From NCBI GenBank assembly GCA_025964325.1, contig JAOPZA010000193.1:1-54721 (forward strand): a stretch of DNA of 54,721 nt, read 5' to 3'. This document shows positions 33,624 to 41,407 of this stretch, piece by piece (within the stretch, counting starts at the first letter, position 1; every line of letters starts with the position of its first letter). Origin of the DNA: Conexibacter sp. Lineage in GTDB: Bacteria > Actinomycetota > Thermoleophilia > Solirubrobacterales > Solirubrobacteraceae. The position numbers and the translations under genes are program-made. The notes below the pieces were generated by a model that was not told where the DNA came from, made no database searches, and was given only the letters and a program-made list of their open reading frames with translations.

Positions 33624-34631
33624 TCAGGTGGATCGTCCGCCACGGCGGGCGAGCAGCGTCCCGAGCCCGACCGTCACGAAGATCAGGACGCCGTAGAGGA
33701 TCCGCATGTACGCGGGTCCCAGGTTGAGGATCGCAAGCACGCCGCCGAGGATGCTGAGCGTCAGCGCGCCGGCGATCGTGCCGAGGTAGTTGCCGGTGCC
33801 GCCGAGGATCGAGGCGCCCCCGATCAGCACGACGGCGATCGACGTGAAGAGGTAGTCGGACCCCATGTCGGGGAACGTCTGGTTCAGGTAGCCGGCCAGC
33901 AGCAGGCCGCCGAGTGCCGCGCACAGCGAGCTCACGACGTAGACCGAGACGACGGTGCGGATCACGGGCACGCCGGACATCCGCGCCGCGACCGGGTTGT
34001 TTCCGATCGCGTAGACGTGGCGGCCGAAGCGCGTCCCGGCGAGCAGCGCGACGGCGACGATCGCGATCCCGATCCAGACGAGACCCGAGACCGAGATCGG
34101 GCCGATGTGGCCGGTCGAGAGCGTACGGAACAGCTTCGCCGGCTCGCCGCCGGTCTGGCTCGTGGCGCCGTTGGTCGTGACGAGCAGGGCGCCCAGCAGC
34201 AGCGTGTTGGTGGCGAGCGTGACGACGATCGCCGGCGCCCGCAGAAGCGCGACCGAGAGGCCGTTGACGAGCCCGAGCGCGATCGCGATCGGGACGATCA
34301 GGACGAGCGCGCCGACGACGTCGCCGGTGGTCGTCCCGTGCCGTGCGAGGAGGACGCCGGAGACGCCCATCATCGCGGGGACCGAGAGGTCGATCCCGCG
34401 GCAGATGATCACGAGCGTCTGCCCCAGCCCGACGATCCCGAGGATCATCGACTGGTCGACGATCGAGCGGATGTTGGTGTTCGAGCGGAAGCCCGGCTCG
34501 AACAGGCTGACGACCACGAACAGCAGGATCATCAGGATCCATGCGAACGCGATCACGAGCTGGCGACGGCGCCAGCCGGTCTGGCCGAAGCGCGAGCGGC
34601 GCTCGCTCGCGGGTGCGGGGACGGCGGACAT
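33624..34631 (-). CDS. ABC sugar transporter permease 2b
   Basis: A 335-residue RbsC-type permease. About eight hydrophobic helices follow a short Arg-rich N terminus. Signatures are LGQTLVIICRGIDLSVPA, LGLVNGLSVALLRAP, IGNNPVAARMSGVPV and VVLIGGASILGGTGN. It is three bases from the stop of permease 2a and clearly different from it, so the importer may use a heterodimeric membrane channel. The ATG at 34631 gives the expected N terminus. Confidence 0.9.
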   Translation of the reverse strand: MSAVPAPASERRSRFGQTGWRRRQLVIAFAWILMILLFVVVSLFEPGFRSNTNIRSIVDQSMILGIVGLGQTLVIICRGIDLSVPAMMGVSGVLLARHGTTTGDVVGALVLIVPIAIALGLVNGLSVALLRAPAIVVTLATNTLLLGALLVTTNGATSQTGGEPAKLFRTLSTGHIGPISVSGLVWIGIAIVAVALLAGTRFGRHVYAIGNNPVAARMSGVPVIRTVVSVYVVSSLCAALGGLLLAGYLNQTFPDMGSDYLFTSIAVVLIGGASILGGTGNYLGTIAGALTLSILGGVLAILNLGPAYMRILYGVLIFVTVGLGTLLARRGGRST

Positions 34632-34633
34632 GG

Positions 34634-35677
34634 CTACGCCTCCTCGGCGGACGCGGGGTTGCGACGACGGATCAGCAGCTCGACGGTGGCGAACAGCAGC
34701 ACGGCGGCGAGGATCAGGATCCCCTGGACCAGCTGGCCCCAGTAGCTCTCGGCGCCGGCGAAGAACACGATCTGGGCGATCATGCTGAGGCTGCAGGCGC
34801 CGAGGATCGTGCCGATCATGTTGCCGCGGCCGCCGGCGAGGCTGGCCCCGCCGATCACGACCGCGGCGACCGACTGCAGGATGAAGGTGTCGCCCGCCGT
34901 CGGCGAGCCCGAGAACGTCAGGACGCTCGAGTAGTAGACGGCTCCGAGCGCGGTGAACAGGCCGGCGAGCGCGTAGACGAGGATCTTCGTCCGCGCGACC
35001 GGCACGCTGTTGAGCCGCGCCGAGGGCTCGCTGCTGCCGATCGCGAGCACGTTCGTGCCGAAGCGGGTGCGCCGCAGGACGAGCCAGACGACGATCACGA
35101 CCGCAGTCACGACGGCGGCCTTCGGCACGATCCAGGAGCCGCTCAGCGTGCTCGAGAGGCCGGGCGCGACGGAGCCGCCGTCGGTCGAGAGCGCGAGCAG
35201 CGCGAGGCCGGAGAAGACCGACCACGACGCCAGCGTGACGATGAACGGCTGCATCTTCGTGCGCACGATCAAGAGGCCGTTGATCGCGCCGGCGGCGAGG
35301 CCGATCAGCAGCACGAGCGGCAGCCACGTGGCGACGTCGCCGTTGTGCGTCATCTTCGTCGCGACGAGCGCGGTGACGAGGCTGAAGATGCCGCCGACGG
35401 AGAGGTCGATGCCGCCCGTCAGGACGACGAGCGTCTGCCCGAAGCCGACCAGGATCAGCGGCACCGTCGTCTCCAGCACGGTCTGCAGCAGCGAGCCGGA
35501 GAACGTCCCCTGGACGACGATCATCACGACGAACAGCACGACGAACAGCACCACCGGGACGACGGCCGTCACCTGCTGCGGGGTCACGCGGGCGCGGCCA
35601 CGCTGCTCGCCGGCCTCGGCGCGGGTCGCGGCGTCCGCGGCGACGCCCGAGGCGTGGACGGGGGGAGCTGCCGACAT
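34634..35677 (-). CDS. ABC sugar transporter permease 2a
   Basis: A 347-residue RbsC-type permease with a polar Ala-rich N-terminal tail of about 40 residues and then membrane helices starting VPVVLFVVLFVVMIVV. Signatures are FGQTLVVLTGGIDLSVGG, INGLLIVRTKMQPFIVTLAS, AIGSSEPSARLNSVPV and AAVVIGGASLAGGRGN. The ATG shares a base with the ATPase stop (TGATG), so synthesis is coupled. It pairs with permease 2b. Confidence 0.9.
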   Translation of the reverse strand: MSAAPPVHASGVAADAATRAEAGEQRGRARVTPQQVTAVVPVVLFVVLFVVMIVVQGTFSGSLLQTVLETTVPLILVGFGQTLVVLTGGIDLSVGGIFSLVTALVATKMTHNGDVATWLPLVLLIGLAAGAINGLLIVRTKMQPFIVTLASWSVFSGLALLALSTDGGSVAPGLSSTLSGSWIVPKAAVVTAVVIVVWLVLRRTRFGTNVLAIGSSEPSARLNSVPVARTKILVYALAGLFTALGAVYYSSVLTFSGSPTAGDTFILQSVAAVVIGGASLAGGRGNMIGTILGACSLSMIAQIVFFAGAESYWGQLVQGILILAAVLLFATVELLIRRRNPASAEEA

Positions 35678-37236
35678 CAGACCTTCACCTCCTCGCTGGT
35701 CGCGATCCGTCCGCTGACGGACGCCTGGACGATGTTGCGCTCGGTGATCTCGTCGCCCTCGAGCACGCAGGCGATCGTGTGGTCGAACATGACCGCTACG
35801 CGGTGGCACATGTGGATCAGCTCCATCGAGTCGCTCGAGTAGAAGACGATGCTGGTGCCGTCCGCCGTCAGCTCGCGCATCAGCGCGAAGATGTCGGCCT
35901 TCGTGCCAACGTCGACGCCGCGCGTGATGTCGGCGAACAGCAGGACCTTCGCCTCGAGCGAGAGCACCTTGCCGAGCAGCACCTTCTGCTGGTTGCCGCC
36001 GGAGAGGCTCGCGACGTCGTCCTCGAGGCTCCCGGCCTTGACGTTGAGCGACTTCGCGAGATGCTCGGCGAAGCGCTCCTCGCGCGCGGGCGAGATCAGG
36101 TTGCCGAAGCCGAGCTGGCGGCGCAGCGTCGGCAGCGTGAGGTTGTCGCGGATCGACATCTCGAGCGCGAGCCCCTGCGTGCGGCGGTCCTCGGGCACGA
36201 GCGCGACGCCCGAGCGGATCGCGCGGCGCGGCGTGCGCACGTCGATCGGCTGGCCGTCGAGCAGGACCTCGCCGTCGTGGCGAGTCCAGCCGTAGAGCGC
36301 CTGCAGGACGGCCGTCTGGCCCTGGCCCTGGAGGCCGGCGAGGCCGAGGATCTCGCCGCGGCGCAGCTCGAAGGAGACGTCGCGGACGCGGTTCTTGACG
36401 TTCAGCTCGCGCACCTCGAGGCGCACCTCGGCGGCCGCAGGCGCGGGCCGTCTCTCGGTCTCGACGCCGAGCTCGCGACCGAGCATCGCCTCGACCAGCG
36501 TCGCCTCGGTGAACTCATCGGTGGTGCCGGTCTTGGCGTCGGCGCCGTTGCGGAAGACGGTGATGCGGTCGGCCAGCTCGAAGGCCTCGCGCAGACGGTG
36601 CGAGATGAGGAAGACGGCGGCGCCCTCGTCGCGCAGCCGGCGGACGATCCCGAACAGCCACAGCACATCCTGGCGCGGCAGCGTCGAGGTCGCCTCGTCG
36701 AGGATCAGGATCCGCGGCTTGCGGGCGATCACCTTGGCGATCTCGACCAGCTGCTGCTGCGCGAGGGGCAGCGAGCCGGCGGCGCTGCGGGGGTCGATGC
36801 CCTCGATCCCGAGCTCGTCGAAGATCTCGTCGGTGCGGCGACGCGCGGCGCGACGGTCGACCAGCTTCGTGCGACCGCGCGGCTCGCCGCCGCCGATGAA
36901 CATGTTCTCGGCGACGCTGAGGTCGGGCAGCAGGCTCAGCTCCTGGAAGACGGTGCCGATGCCGTGGCGCATCGCTTCGCCGACCGAGCCGTTGCTGATC
37001 GCTCTGCCGTCGAGCAGCAGCTCGCCCGCGTCGGGGCGGACGCTGCCCGTGACGATCTTGCACATCGTGCTCTTGCCGGCGCCGTTCTCGCCGAGCAGCG
37101 CGTGCACCTCGCCGTACCGCGCCCGCAGGGTCGCGCCGTCGAGCGCGTTGACCTTGCCGTAGGACTTGCGCATCTCGAGCGCCTGCAGGTCCCAGGCATC
37201 GGTCTGCCCGCGCGCCTGGTGGGAGTCGTCTTGCAT
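35677..37236 (-). CDS. ABC sugar transporter ATP-binding protein 2 (two fused ATPase domains)
   Basis: A 519-residue RbsA-type protein. Domain 1 has Walker A GENGAGKST, a degraded signature (SLPLAQQQ in place of LSxGQxQ), Walker B LILDEATS and ISHR. Domain 2 has a non-functional-looking Walker A (GLQGQGQTAV), intact LSGGNQQK and an altered Walker B region, LLFADITRGVDVG. This departs further from consensus than ATPase 1, which has SEPTRG there. It powers permeases 2a and 2b. The upstream gap contains a GC hairpin behind the lipoprotein gene. Confidence 0.92.
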   Translation of the reverse strand: MQDDSHQARGQTDAWDLQALEMRKSYGKVNALDGATLRARYGEVHALLGENGAGKSTMCKIVTGSVRPDAGELLLDGRAISNGSVGEAMRHGIGTVFQELSLLPDLSVAENMFIGGGEPRGRTKLVDRRAARRRTDEIFDELGIEGIDPRSAAGSLPLAQQQLVEIAKVIARKPRILILDEATSTLPRQDVLWLFGIVRRLRDEGAAVFLISHRLREAFELADRITVFRNGADAKTGTTDEFTEATLVEAMLGRELGVETERRPAPAAAEVRLEVRELNVKNRVRDVSFELRRGEILGLAGLQGQGQTAVLQALYGWTRHDGEVLLDGQPIDVRTPRRAIRSGVALVPEDRRTQGLALEMSIRDNLTLPTLRRQLGFGNLISPAREERFAEHLAKSLNVKAGSLEDDVASLSGGNQQKVLLGKVLSLEAKVLLFADITRGVDVGTKADIFALMRELTADGTSIVFYSSDSMELIHMCHRVAVMFDHTIACVLEGDEITERNIVQASVSGRIATSEEVKV

Positions 37237-37275
37237 GGAAGGTGTTCCTCTCGGGAGTCGGTCGTCGCCGGCCCG

Positions 37276-37309
37276 CCGCCCCGCCCAGGAGGAGGATCGG
37301 GCGGGGCGG
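37276..37309 (-). terminator. GC hairpin between lipoprotein 2 and ATPase 2
   Basis: CCGCCCCGCCC (37276-37286) pairs perfectly with GGGCGGGGCGG (37299-37309), an 11-base stem. The 12-base loop reads GATCCTCCTCCT in the RNA sense, which resembles anti-Shine-Dalgarno sequence. Partial termination or 3'-end protection here would make the binding lipoprotein more abundant than the ATPase and permeases. Confidence 0.6.
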
Positions 37310-37330
37310 GCGGGACGATCGCGTCGAGCG

Positions 37331-38485
37331 TCAGCCGCCGAGGGCGTCCGCCGAGCTGACCGGTGACTGCTGGAGCGAGAACGGCAGCTGCGCGGTCTGC
37401 GGCAGGCCTCTCGCGGTCTTCTGCAGCTCCGCGTACGTCGTTCTCGCGAAGCCGGGGAGCGGCGCCAGACCGTTGGTGTTGTAGGCGACTCTGGGGATGA
37501 TGACCTCTCTGTCGTCGCCCCCTCTGGTGAAGCCCCACGCCGTGTCGAAGACGGGCTGCTTGTTGAGGACGGCCCAAGCCGTCTGCAGCGCCTGGCCCGC
37601 GAGCGCCGGGCCGTTCTCGGCCATCGAGAACTCGAGGCCTCTCGATCTGTTCTGATCGATCAGGTTGACGATCCGGACGCTGGTGTCGCCGTAGTTCGTC
37701 GTCGGCACCATCTTCGTGCCCGTCTCCTGGAACGCCTGGACGGCGCCGTCGACGCCGGCGATGCCGTAGACGCCGTCGATGTTCTTGGTCGACGTGAGGA
37801 GCCGCGTGACCGCCTGCTTCGACGGGCCCGGCGTGTAGTTGCCCTCGTACTTCGCGACGACCTTGATGCCCGGGTACTTCTTGAAGACCTGGTCGGCGGC
37901 CTGGAGCGCGATCTGCGAGACCGGCGAGCCCGGGAGACCCTCGTCCTCGATGATGTTGCCTCTGCCTCTGAGGGTTCTCGCGAGCCACTCGGCGTTGTTC
38001 TGGAAGAGCGCCGACTCGTCGTTGTGGACGCGGTAGGCGCACTTGTCCATCTCCGGCCCGTACTGGTCGAAGTAGACGACCGTGATGCCCATCGAGCAGG
38101 CGCGCTTGACGACCGGGTTGAGCGCGGTCGGCGAGAGCGCGTCGATCAGGATCGCGTCGGGCTTTCTGGCGATGATGTTGTTGATCGACTGGATCTGCGC
38201 CGTCGGGCTCGTCTGCGAGACGACGACGCTGAGGTCGACGTGCCCTCTGTAGGGCGCGTTCTTGCTGGCCATCGCCTTGGCCATCTGCTGCATCTCGGTC
38301 CGCCACGTGCTGACGAAGCCGTTCGACATCACGATCTTGTAGGTCTTGCCGCTGCCGCCGGATCCGCCGGATCCGCTGCTCGAGCCCGAGCCCGAACTGC
38401 TGCTCCCGCACGCGCTGAGCGCGATCGCGGCGAGCGCGACGACGGCAGCGAGACACAACGACCGAAGTCGCCACGCAGACTGCAT
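37331..38485 (-). CDS. ABC sugar transporter substrate-binding lipoprotein 2
   Basis: A 384-residue lipoprotein with signal peptide, lipobox LSAC ending at Cys26 and a Ser/Gly linker to about residue 44. The mature part is a type-1 periplasmic binding protein (KTYKIVMSNGFVSTWR start, NIIARKPDAILIDALSP, GITVVYFDQYG, GVYGIAGVDGAVQAF). It captures the sugar for importer 2 and is the first gene of its operon. AGGAGAGG precedes the ATG. Twelve of 17 arginines in the mature region are AGA, like lipoprotein 1 and unlike the other genes. A CCTGTAATTACAGG operator lies just after the promoter. Confidence 0.9.
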   Translation of the reverse strand: MQSAWRLRSLCLAAVVALAAIALSACGSSSSGSGSSSGSGGSGGSGKTYKIVMSNGFVSTWRTEMQQMAKAMASKNAPYRGHVDLSVVVSQTSPTAQIQSINNIIARKPDAILIDALSPTALNPVVKRACSMGITVVYFDQYGPEMDKCAYRVHNDESALFQNNAEWLARTLRGRGNIIEDEGLPGSPVSQIALQAADQVFKKYPGIKVVAKYEGNYTPGPSKQAVTRLLTSTKNIDGVYGIAGVDGAVQAFQETGTKMVPTTNYGDTSVRIVNLIDQNRSRGLEFSMAENGPALAGQALQTAWAVLNKQPVFDTAWGFTRGGDDREVIIPRVAYNTNGLAPLPGFARTTYAELQKTARGLPQTAQLPFSLQQSPVSSADALGG

Positions 38486-38513
38486 TGCCTCTCCTCTCGT
38501 CTCCACTTGTGCT

Positions 38514-38527
38514 CCTGTAATTACAGG
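38514..38527. promoter_or_regulatory. Operator CCTGTAATTACAGG upstream of importer 2
   Basis: A perfect 14-base palindrome centred just downstream of the -10 box, where a bound repressor would block initiation. Related sites occur at 49350-49363 and 51381-51402. The HutC-type GntR regulator encoded at 49402-50235 is the natural candidate to bind them. Confidence 0.7.
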
Positions 38528-38535
38528 ATGACGGG

Positions 38536-38565
38536 ATGCTACCCGCGATGTTTCGCGAATGTCAA
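38536..38565 (-). promoter_or_regulatory. Promoter of importer 2 operon (TTGACA-18-TAGCAT)
   Basis: On the minus strand, TTGACA (38560-38565), an 18-base spacer and TAGCAT (38536-38541) are followed by the palindromic operator. The promoter at 51403-51432 has the same -10, the same 18-base spacing and nearly the same -35. Confidence 0.65.
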
Positions 38566-38573
38566 GTGAGGAC

Positions 38574-38599
38574 GGCGCCGCGGCGACCGCCGCGGCGCC
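38574..38599 (-). terminator. GC hairpin after the sugar catabolic operon
   Basis: GGCGCCGCGGC (38574-38584) and GCCGCGGCGCC (38589-38599) form a perfect 11-base stem with a four-base loop, 11 bases beyond the SDR stop. It insulates the eleven-gene operon from the importer 2 promoter. Confidence 0.65.
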
Positions 38600-38610
38600 A
38601 TCGCCACCGG

Positions 38611-39348
38611 TCAGACGGTCAGGCCTCCGTCGACGACGAGCTCCGCGCCGGTCGTGAAGGAGCTCGCGTCGGAGGCGAGGTACAGCGCCGCCCGTGCCAG
38701 CTCCTCGACGCGGCCGGCGCGCTTGAGCGGCGCGCCGTCGATCGCGGCCGCGTTCAGCTCGGCCGTGTTCTCGGCGATCATCGTCGTGTCGGTGAAGCCG
38801 GGATGGAGCGAGTTGACGCGGATCCCGAAGGCGGCGAACTCGACCGCCGCGTTCTTCGTGATCCCGCGCACCGCCCACTTCGTCGACGCGTACGCGGCCT
38901 GGTCGGCGAACGCGCGCGTGCCCGAGATCGACGACACGTTCACGATCGCGCCCCCGCCCTGCGCGCGCATCGGCGCGAGCACCGCTCTCATGCCGAGGAA
39001 GACCCCCAGCTGGTTGACGCGGTAGTGCAGGTCGTAGAGCTCGAGCGTCGTCTCCTCGATCGACGCGCGCTTGTAGACGCCGGCGTTGTTGACGAGCACG
39101 TCGAGCCGGCCGAAGCGGTCGGTGACCGCGCCGACGAGGCGCGCCCAGCTGTCCTCGTCGCCGACGTCGTGGCGCACGAACAGCGCGGCGTCGCCGATCG
39201 CGGCCGCCAGCGCCTCGCCCTCCTGCTCGGCGAGGTCGGCGATCGCGACCTGCGCGCCCTCGGCGACGAACAGCTTCGCCTCGGCGGCGCCCATGCCGCG
39301 GGCGCCGCCGGTGATCACGGCGACCTTGCCCTCCAGCTGCCCCGCCAT
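38611..39348 (-). CDS. Short-chain dehydrogenase/reductase (SDR)
   Basis: A 245-residue classical SDR with TGGARGMG at 14-21, an Asp after the second strand (IADLAEQ) favouring NAD, NNAGVY, the catalytic Ser in VNVSSISG, YASTK for the Tyr-Lys pair, and C-terminal TTGAELVVDGG. It is the last gene of the kinase operon. The ATG at 39348 shares a base with the preceding stop. It resembles sugar-alcohol or 3-ketoacyl-type dehydrogenases; in this setting a sugar or sugar acid dehydrogenase is likely. Confidence 0.88.
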   Translation of the reverse strand: MAGQLEGKVAVITGGARGMGAAEAKLFVAEGAQVAIADLAEQEGEALAAAIGDAALFVRHDVGDEDSWARLVGAVTDRFGRLDVLVNNAGVYKRASIEETTLELYDLHYRVNQLGVFLGMRAVLAPMRAQGGGAIVNVSSISGTRAFADQAAYASTKWAVRGITKNAAVEFAAFGIRVNSLHPGFTDTTMIAENTAELNAAAIDGAPLKRAGRVEELARAALYLASDASSFTTGAELVVDGGLTV

Positions 39349-40505
39349 CAGACGCTCGCTCCGACCGGCGTGACCGTCACGTGGCGGCCGCTCTGCGCCG
39401 ACGCGTGGGAGGCCTCGCCGACGCGCGCGGCGGCGAGCCCGTCGGCGAACGTCGCGCCGTAGGGCCCGACCGGCTCGTCCTCGACGACGGCGTGGAGGAA
39501 GTGGGCCAGCATGTTGGCGTGGCCGTGCTCCCAGCCGAGGATGTGCGCGCTCGGCCACCAGGGCGCTGCCAGCACGTGGTCGGGCTCGGTCACGATCACC
39601 TCGGTGAAGCCCTGCGTCGAGCCGTTGCCGCGGCGGTGCACGTGCAGGTGGTTGAGCTGCTCGAGGCTCCAGCTCAGGCTGCCCTTCGAGCCGTTCAGCT
39701 CCCACGCGAGCATGTTCTTGCGCCCCGGCGAGACGAGCGAGGCGTCGATCGTGCCGACGACGCCGCTATCGAACTCGGCCAGGATCGCGACCGTGTCGTC
39801 CTGCTCGACGGGCTCGCCGCGGCACTCGCGGACGGGCGTCGTGACGGGGCTGGCGAAGCGCGCCGAGACGCCGGCGATCTCGCCGACGAGGAAGCGCGCC
39901 TGGTCGATCGCGTGGCAGCCGATGATGTTGAGCGCGCCGGCGGGCGCGGGCAGCTCCGCGTCGGCGTCGGTGCGCCACTCCTGCGAGTAACGGAAGCGGA
40001 CCTGGTGCAGCTCGCCGAGCTCGCCGCCCTTGACAAGCTCGTGGGCGAGCCGCACGGCCGGCATGAAGCGGTAGTTGAAGCACGTGAGGTGCTTCACGCC
40101 CGCCGCCTCGGCGGCGTCGTAGAGCCGCTGCGCGTCGGCGACCGCGAGCGCCAGCGGCTTCTCGCAGACGACGTGCTTGCCGGCCGCGATCGCCGCCAGC
40201 GTCGGCTCGACGTGCATCGCGTCCGGCCCGGCGTTGTCGAATACCTCGACCTGCGGGTCCTCGACGAGCGTGCGCCAGTCGGTCGCGTACTGCTCCCAGC
40301 CGTAGCGCGTCGCGGCCTCCGCGACGGCGGACTCGGTCCGCCCCGCGATGCCGACGAGCCGCGGCCGGCAGCCGCCGGGCCAGAACGTCGACGGCAGCTG
40401 GCGCAGCGCGTTCGAGTGCGCGCGGCCCATGAAGCCGTAGCCGAGCATCCCGATCCCGACCGCGGGCCGCTCGTCACGCGGCGCGGGCCGGTAGCCGGCG
40501 GCCAT
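39348..40505 (-). CDS. Gfo/Idh/MocA-family sugar oxidoreductase
   Basis: A 385-residue protein. It has a Rossmann motif GMLGYGFMGRAHS near 19-31, the family signature CEKPLAL near 114-120 with the catalytic Lys, and a C-terminal beta-sheet domain with GCHAIDQARFL, whose His/Asp are the usual active-site residues. Enzymes of this family oxidise or epimerise sugars and inositols through keto intermediates. It overlaps its neighbours by single bases on both sides. It is one of three such genes in the locus, each with a distinct sequence. Confidence 0.88.
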   Translation of the reverse strand: MAAGYRPAPRDERPAVGIGMLGYGFMGRAHSNALRQLPSTFWPGGCRPRLVGIAGRTESAVAEAATRYGWEQYATDWRTLVEDPQVEVFDNAGPDAMHVEPTLAAIAAGKHVVCEKPLALAVADAQRLYDAAEAAGVKHLTCFNYRFMPAVRLAHELVKGGELGELHQVRFRYSQEWRTDADAELPAPAGALNIIGCHAIDQARFLVGEIAGVSARFASPVTTPVRECRGEPVEQDDTVAILAEFDSGVVGTIDASLVSPGRKNMLAWELNGSKGSLSWSLEQLNHLHVHRRGNGSTQGFTEVIVTEPDHVLAAPWWPSAHILGWEHGHANMLAHFLHAVVEDEPVGPYGATFADGLAAARVGEASHASAQSGRHVTVTPVGASV

Positions 40506-41407
40506 CAGCGCGCGCCCCCGACCGCGTCGCCGCTGCCGGCGCGCGCGATCAGCCCGCGCAGGAAGTCGAGCGACTCGATCACCAGCTCGGGCTCCGGGCG
40601 CTCGGCCCAGGGCGCGGCGAGCAGGTCGAGCTCGACCGCCAGCGAACCGGTGAAGCCGGCCTTCGCGAGCTCCGCGACGACGCCGTCGAAGTCGACCAGC
40701 CCCTCCCCCGTCGGGCAGGAGGGGAAGAACGGGAAGCGGTCGGCCGGCGAGCCGCCCTTGCCGCCCGTCGTGATGTCCTTCGTGTGCGTCGAGACGGCGT
40801 AGGGCGCGAGCGCTCTGGCGCACGCGACCGGGTCCTCGTAGACGCGGATCGGGTTGCCGGTGTCGAGGTTGACGCGCAGGTGGTCGGAGCCGACGCCCTC
40901 GATGATCCGCAGCAGCTCCGGACCGGTGAAGTCGATGTGGTTCTCCTGCGCCAGCACGATCCCGTGCTCCTCGGCGACCTGCGCCGCCTCCTTCAGCATC
41001 CGGATCGTGTTGCGGATCTGCGTCTCGCGCTCGTCCTCGACGTAGAGCATGCTCGAGGCGACGATCCGCATGATCTTGGCGCCGAGCTTGGCGGCCCGCG
41101 GGATGTGCGCCTTGAGGTCGGCGAGCGCCTCCTCGTCGGTGCCGCCGCGCAGGCCGTCGGGATGGCCCCAGCCGAGGATCCGCTCGAGCCCCGTCTCGTC
41201 GAGGCGGTCCGCCAGCGCCTGGCAGTACGCGTCGTCGAAGACGGGGAAGAAGATCGACTCGAGCGCGACCTCGTCGACGTTCTGGGCCTCGGCGAACGGG
41301 AGGAAGTCCTCGAGCATGTCCCATCTGACGCCGGGGTCCTGCTGGAGGTCGGGGTAGACCTCGCCGAAATAGCGGTGGAAGCTGTAGCTGTCGATGCCCA
41401 ACTTCAT
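40505..41407 (-). CDS. Sugar phosphate isomerase/epimerase family TIM-barrel protein
   Basis: A 300-residue barrel starting MKLGIDSYSFHRYFG. Metal-ligand contexts are IVLAQENHIDFTG, LRVNLDTGNPIRV, VSTHTKDITTG and SLAVELDLLA. It resembles xylose-isomerase-like and inosose dehydratase/hydroxypyruvate isomerase relatives. It is the fourth AP-endonuclease-2-type barrel of the locus and the only one within the kinase operon. The ATG overlaps the end of the AroE-like gene by four bases. Confidence 0.83.
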   Translation of the reverse strand: MKLGIDSYSFHRYFGEVYPDLQQDPGVRWDMLEDFLPFAEAQNVDEVALESIFFPVFDDAYCQALADRLDETGLERILGWGHPDGLRGGTDEEALADLKAHIPRAAKLGAKIMRIVASSMLYVEDERETQIRNTIRMLKEAAQVAEEHGIVLAQENHIDFTGPELLRIIEGVGSDHLRVNLDTGNPIRVYEDPVACARALAPYAVSTHTKDITTGGKGGSPADRFPFFPSCPTGEGLVDFDGVVAELAKAGFTGSLAVELDLLAAPWAERPEPELVIESLDFLRGLIARAGSGDAVGGAR

